A stretch of DNA of 17,330 nucleotides. It comes from Pseudomonadota bacterium (lineage in GTDB: Bacteria; Pseudomonadota; Gammaproteobacteria; Halothiobacillales; Halothiobacillaceae). The number at the start of each line of letters is the position of its first letter. The stretch's first letter is position 1. A model generated the notes under the pieces. It was not told where the DNA came from. It searched no databases and worked only from the letters and a program-made list of their open reading frames with translations. The DNA is taken from contig JAJYPA010000126.1 in assembly GCA_021795795.1 (NCBI GenBank), forward strand, positions 1 through 17,330, read 5' to 3'. Position numbers and translations under genes: made by a program. This document shows, in pieces, positions 14,274 through 17,330 of the stretch.

Positions 14274-14719
14274 GCTGTTCTCTCCTCGTTAAACTCGGCC
14301 TCTTCGGCCAATCTTCTATGTAGTAGCCCGGCCAGCACCCGCCCCGCATCCAGGTCCCACAGCGGAAACTGCAGGGCGGCTGCCGCGAGATTCCCGGCGT
14401 TGATGTCTTTCAGCATCGTCGATCGGGCGAAGGCGCCCGCCCCGAGGTTGAAGACGAAGTCCACCAGGGCGTCGAACTCGGGCTGCTTCAAGGAAATCTG
14501 CACCAGACGGTTGACCGCATCGGCGGCCGCCTGGATATCCTGCTCGAGCCAGACTTGCGCCTGCTCGAGCGTGCAGGTCATGCCGGGATGCACCCCGTGG
14601 GTGTGGCCGTAGCCGATCGTCCACACGCCGCCGGTGTCGGGATAGGCGGCAAGCCGGCATCCCTCGAAACGCTCGGTGAGTTGGATGCCTGCTTTGCTGT
14701 AAGTCATGGGTGGATTCAT
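14270..14719 (-). CDS. Phage lysozyme (endolysin), T4-type GH24 muramidase
   Basis: It hydrolyses the glycan strands of peptidoglycan at the end of the phage cycle. The 149-residue protein contains the GH24 catalytic pattern E-8aa-D-5aa-T, here Glu19, Asp28 and Thr34 in FEGCRLAAYPD and VWTIGYGH. The C-terminal helical lobe includes the conserved FNLGAGAFARSTML. No signal-anchor is present, so export would depend on a holin. The ATG at 14719 overlaps the preceding PLD gene by four bases, with GAGGA upstream. The gene looks intact and full length for the family. Confidence 0.93.
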   Translation of the reverse strand: MNPPMTYSKAGIQLTERFEGCRLAAYPDTGGVWTIGYGHTHGVHPGMTCTLEQAQVWLEQDIQAAADAVNRLVQISLKQPEFDALVDFVFNLGAGAFARSTMLKDINAGNLAAAALQFPLWDLDAGRVLAGLLHRRLAEEAEFNEERTA

Positions 14720-15282
14720 TTTTCATCCTCAGTGATGGATTTCTGATACTGCGGTTCGTGGGCGCTGACCCAATCCCACAGACGATCGAAGGCCTGTTCG
14801 TAATACCGGGCGAGCGCGTCCGATTCGGTGAAGCACAGATCATTCAACTGCTGGCTGGCACTCACCGAGTAGTTCCAGGAACCGTCCTCGACCACCGCCT
14901 TGCCATCCGGCGTGCGGATCACCGTGGCTTTCAGGTGCACGATCTGGTGATGAACGGGCGAGGTGCCGATGAGGAAGTGCTCCCCGTCCACCAGTCCAGC
15001 AGCCATGAGTCGCTCGATCTGCGGCGCCTCCGCCTTACCTGCCGCCTGTGTGTGGTCGAAGATCACCCTGATGTCGCACCCCGCCGTGTGCGCTGCGATC
15101 AGCGCATCGAAGAAGGGTTGCAGGGTGCAGCCGTAGATCATAGTGCGCAGCCTCGCTCCCGGTTGCGCGCTACTCGCGAGATACGCCTCGAAGGCCGCGA
15201 GCCCGTCGGCGTAGGGGGTGATGAGCCGGGTCTGCTCGGCGGTCTCGTGCAGGATGCCAAGAGAAGATAGGATAGCGTTCAT
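14716..15282 (-). CDS. Phospholipase D-like (PLDc) single-domain protein in the lysis cassette
   Basis: A 188-residue protein starting at ATG 15282, which overlaps the upstream gene by four bases (ATGA). It contains one HKD-type motif: HLKATVI (His-x-Lys) followed by GSWNYSVSASQQLND, the GSxN partner seen in PLD-superfamily nucleases and phospholipases. Earlier DIRVIFDHTQ is the usual preceding strand. The Asp of HxKx4D is not evident, as in several divergent members. With one motif it would need to dimerise, as Nuc-type nucleases do. It could cleave DNA or phospholipid; its placement between two lysis-cassette genes leaves its role open. Nothing suggests a signal peptide. Confidence 0.8.
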   Translation of the reverse strand: MNAILSSLGILHETAEQTRLITPYADGLAAFEAYLASSAQPGARLRTMIYGCTLQPFFDALIAAHTAGCDIRVIFDHTQAAGKAEAPQIERLMAAGLVDGEHFLIGTSPVHHQIVHLKATVIRTPDGKAVVEDGSWNYSVSASQQLNDLCFTESDALARYYEQAFDRLWDWVSAHEPQYQKSITEDEK

Positions 15283-15527
15283 TTGATCACCCCGTGTCCG
15301 TGGATGACGCCCCAGATCACGGCGATGCCGCTGCCGACCACAGACAGCCACATAACGACGCGCGCGCCGAACTTGGCGGCGAGGAAGGTCTGTTTCATCT
15401 CATTCATCTCTTCCGAATGTTTCTGGTGGAAGGCTTCGATGTAATGGGCGAGCAGCCGGAATTCCGGCGATTCAATCTTGTCGATCTCGGCGCGCAAGGT
15501 TTCCAGGGTTTGCTGGGTGTCGGTCAT
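15279..15527 (-). CDS. Small phage protein with coiled coil and C-terminal membrane helix
   Basis: An 82-residue protein of unassigned family. ATG 15527 is preferred over 15533 because AAGGAG lies about eight bases before it but only two before the other. Residues 1-45 are Glu/Gln-rich and probably helical or coiled. A single membrane helix (around 57-76, VVMWLSVVGSGIAVIWGVIHG) ends the chain. The topology recalls XhlA-type haemolysin/antiholin accessory proteins. It is the first gene of the lysis cassette, 26 bases after a terminator, and overlaps the PLD gene. Confidence 0.7.
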   Translation of the reverse strand: MTDTQQTLETLRAEIDKIESPEFRLLAHYIEAFHQKHSEEMNEMKQTFLAAKFGARVVMWLSVVGSGIAVIWGVIHGHGVIK

Positions 15528-15552
15528 GGTCATTTCTCCTTTCTTCAGACGT

Positions 15553-15573
15553 AAAAAAACCGCCCTCAGGCGG
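15553..15573 (-). terminator. Intrinsic terminator after the tail-fibre gene
   Basis: On the minus strand CCGCC-TGAG-GGCGG is followed by seven T residues, a textbook rho-independent terminator. It lies between the tail-fibre stop (15602) and the lysis cassette (15527). Confidence 0.88.
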
Positions 15574-15601
15574 TCGATTGGTGGGTGCTGCGGTAATTCC
15601 G

Positions 15602-16693
15602 TCAGTAGTTGGCGCGGATCACGAACCCTTCCAGGGTGACGAGTTCGTTGGCGGACGCCGCCTGCGCCCGGAGCGTGAGCGTCTGGCTCTGCGAGAAATC
15701 CACCGCAATTCCCCCGGAAATGTAGGTGTTGTTGAGCGAGTACATCTGGCTATTGATCGCCCCCCGGTTGATGAGCCACCAGTGGTAGGGCTGCGAACTG
15801 GTCGTGAAGGAATTGGAATCGATGTAACTCGTGCCGACGTGCCAAGCAGTGGTCTTGCTATTGGAGGACGAGGTGCCCTCAAAAAACGTGTGGCACTCGA
15901 GCGATCCGTCGATGGACAGGGACTCCGCCGGAATCAGGATGCTCGCCATCACTACATCGGTGGCCACAGGTGTCACCGTCGGCGTTCCGAGCCCCGTGGC
16001 ATAGGGAAGCTGGATGGTAAACGCCGTGGTGCTGTCGACCGACAATACCTTGTAAAAGCCAGACACGCCGGTGCCACCCGACCATGAGACATAGACATTG
16101 GCCCCTACGGCCGGCGTGGCAGTCAATCCGTGCACACCGGAACTCGACACCTGCACATTGCCGGCGTTCGATACATAGCTGGCACCGGTAAAGGTGTTTG
16201 CTACCGCGACGAAGGACAATGGCACGGCATTCTGGGCAATTACCTTGGTGCTCGGCGAAGGGAGCAGGTTGCCGGCAATCCGTTCGTCGGTGATCATCGC
16301 GTTGGTGATGCTGGTCGAGGTGGTCTGCAGCAATACCTGAGTAATGGGCAGGAAGCCTGGAGGGATCGCGGGCGGGATAGGCGTGGCCGATTCCGTACCG
16401 GTCACGGTGGCAATGGCCCCGGTCATGGCATTGATCACCACACGGTCGATGCGCGGGTGGGAAACGGGCGCTGCGATCATGCCGGTGCTTTGCATCGCCA
16501 CAATACTCAGGGCGCCACCCACGAACACCGCGCCCGTATCGACCGCGACGGTCATATTGGGAGTGGACTGAGCATGGGGTGCGAAGGGCGCCGCGAGTTT
16601 GGCCATGACGGAGACATCCCCATCAATGGCCGCCTTGTAACTCGTGGCGTCCTGCGTCGTGAAATTGCTCTGCAGGAAAGTTGCAACAGTCAT
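15602..16693 (-). CDS. Phage tail fibre / receptor-binding structural protein
   Basis: A 363-residue protein starting at ATG 16693 after AAGGA. The N-terminal third (MTVATFLQSNF, then TVAVDTGAVFVGGALSIVA) resembles the virion-attachment part of phage fibre proteins that bear a sugar-like or generic 'structural protein' domain: VSHPRIDRVVINAMTGAIA followed by PPAIPPGFLPITQVLL. The middle and C-terminus are Ser/Thr/Gly-rich with beta-type composition, as in receptor-binding tips. Low Cys and no membrane segment fit a virion protein. It follows the tail-tip gene by ten bases and ends at a terminator. The exact host-recognition role is inferred from order. Confidence 0.72.
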   Translation of the reverse strand: MTVATFLQSNFTTQDATSYKAAIDGDVSVMAKLAAPFAPHAQSTPNMTVAVDTGAVFVGGALSIVAMQSTGMIAAPVSHPRIDRVVINAMTGAIATVTGTESATPIPPAIPPGFLPITQVLLQTTSTSITNAMITDERIAGNLLPSPSTKVIAQNAVPLSFVAVANTFTGASYVSNAGNVQVSSSGVHGLTATPAVGANVYVSWSGGTGVSGFYKVLSVDSTTAFTIQLPYATGLGTPTVTPVATDVVMASILIPAESLSIDGSLECHTFFEGTSSSNSKTTAWHVGTSYIDSNSFTTSSQPYHWWLINRGAINSQMYSLNNTYISGGIAVDFSQSQTLTLRAQAASANELVTLEGFVIRANY

Positions 16694-16703
16694 ATTGATG
16701 TCC

Positions 16704-17330
16704 TTACATGTCGAAAGTCGGATTGAACAGGGAAAGACAGGGAACCCCCTGCGCCGTGCTGATCACGGCACGGGTCTTGATGAAGCGTGCCGTCAGCGTG
16801 CCGTTTCCCCACTGACTGTAGCCGGAATAGGCCACCCCATCGGCGCTGGTGTCGACCCAGAACTGCGGGCTATTCACTCCGCCAGGGATTGGCAGCGTGC
16901 CCGCAAATGCGGCCCATGCCCGCACGGTTTTCGAGGTGCCCAGGTCGACGATCTGGGCTGATTCGAAGGAGCACGAGGGATAAGGATTCGGCACCAGTTT
17001 GTCGAAGGTGTCCCACAGATCGGCGTTCGCCAGATTTTGGCTTTGCGGGACCAGTTTGCCGGTCCAGTGCAAGACCATGTTGGTCAGCGTGCCCGGCCAC
17101 TGCGGCGCCTGAGTGAGCATTGCCTGCACCGCCAGGGTGTTGGCCACAGTAAAACTCTGCGCGACTGGCGCCGAGTAGGTGCCGCTCGCATCTCTTGCCG
17201 CCAGGAGGAAGGTCCAGGCCCCCGGCACCATGCCGGTGGTGTTGAAGGACGTGTAGGCGATTCCGGTTGCCAGCACCACGCCGTCGTTCCAGTTCGAGAT
17301 GTTCCCCTGCGGTACATAGCGGATTTCGTA
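16704..17330 (-). CDS. C-terminal part of phage tail-tip protein (GpJ/TipJ-like), partial
   Basis: The frame is open to the right window edge, so 208 residues of a larger protein are seen. It begins YEIRYVPQGNISNWNDGVVL and continues through AWTFLLAARDASGTYSAPVA, a fibronectin type III-like module typical of GpJ-family central tail-tip proteins. After that, TFDKLVPNPYPSCSFESAQI and the remainder to NPTFDM look like a discoidin-type beta-sandwich near the tip. Lambda-like phages place this gene directly before the fibre gene, as here. Its N-terminal baseplate part lies outside the window. Confidence 0.72.
   Translation of the reverse strand, partial: YEIRYVPQGNISNWNDGVVLATGIAYTSFNTTGMVPGAWTFLLAARDASGTYSAPVAQSFTVANTLAVQAMLTQAPQWPGTLTNMVLHWTGKLVPQSQNLANADLWDTFDKLVPNPYPSCSFESAQIVDLGTSKTVRAWAAFAGTLPIPGGVNSPQFWVDTSADGVAYSGYSQWGNGTLTARFIKTRAVISTAQGVPCLSLFNPTFDM

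Larger units (their letters stand above)
13516..17330 (-). mobile_element. Late-gene end of a tailed-phage prophage (tail tip to lysis cassette)
   Basis: Eight overlapping or closely packed minus-strand genes encode tail-tip protein, tail fibre, lysozyme, holin-like and spanin proteins. This order is typical of the distal end of a lambda-like siphophage or transposable-phage prophage. No integrase, recognised attachment site or phage end sequence is visible at the left edge, where the spanin stop is only seven bases from the stop of the chimeric ORF. The prophage continues beyond the right window edge. Confidence 0.85.

Overview
The window looks like an accessory, horizontally assembled segment of a Gram-negative proteobacterial chromosome. 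A betaproteobacterium from a metal-rich habitat is my inference. Evidence is the fairly high GC, the CadR-type regulator, the CzcCBA-like pump, an IS256 and an IS21 element, and a lambda-like tail and lysis module. No tRNA, rRNA or CRISPR array was recognised.

Layout, left to right: (1) 1-1305, an essentially complete IS256-family element cut by the window edge. (2) 1309-1552, debris: a 14-codon 5' fragment of a small membrane-protein gene that ends beside the IS, and the last ~60 codons of a CopA-type copper ATPase. (3) 1566-12049, a long minus-strand metal-resistance cluster. In transcription order it holds an OsmC-like protein, a c-type cytochrome with an in-frame stop, a SHOCT protein with an early stop, a Met-rich periplasmic protein, a Cys/His-rich exported protein, then outer-membrane channel, adaptor and RND pump (CzcC-B-A order), a PII-like protein and a P1B-4-like metal ATPase. 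(4) 12172-12714, a CadR/PbrR-type MerR regulator with a divergent promoter and operator facing the cluster. (5) 12805-13508, an IS21 left end whose istA start is fused in frame to the C-terminal DUF1524 nuclease part of a DUF262-type protein. (6) 13516-17330, the late end of a prophage on the minus strand: tail-tip protein (cut by the window edge), tail fibre, terminator, small membrane protein, PLD-like protein, lysozyme, holin-like protein and Rz/Rz1.

Probable joint function: the RND tripartite pump would expel periplasmic metal across the outer membrane, the P1B ATPase would move cytoplasmic metal to the periplasm, and the small Met/His/Cys-rich proteins would buffer or sense metal in the periplasm. 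The PII-like protein, translationally coupled to the ATPase, is a candidate post-translational control element. CadR should switch on the minus-strand promoter in response to Cd/Pb/Zn.

The cluster shows decay and reshuffling: an IS-truncated gene, a copA stump, two genes with a stop codon inside otherwise intact reading frames, and an AT-richer OsmC gene next to the CadR promoter where an efflux gene would normally lie.
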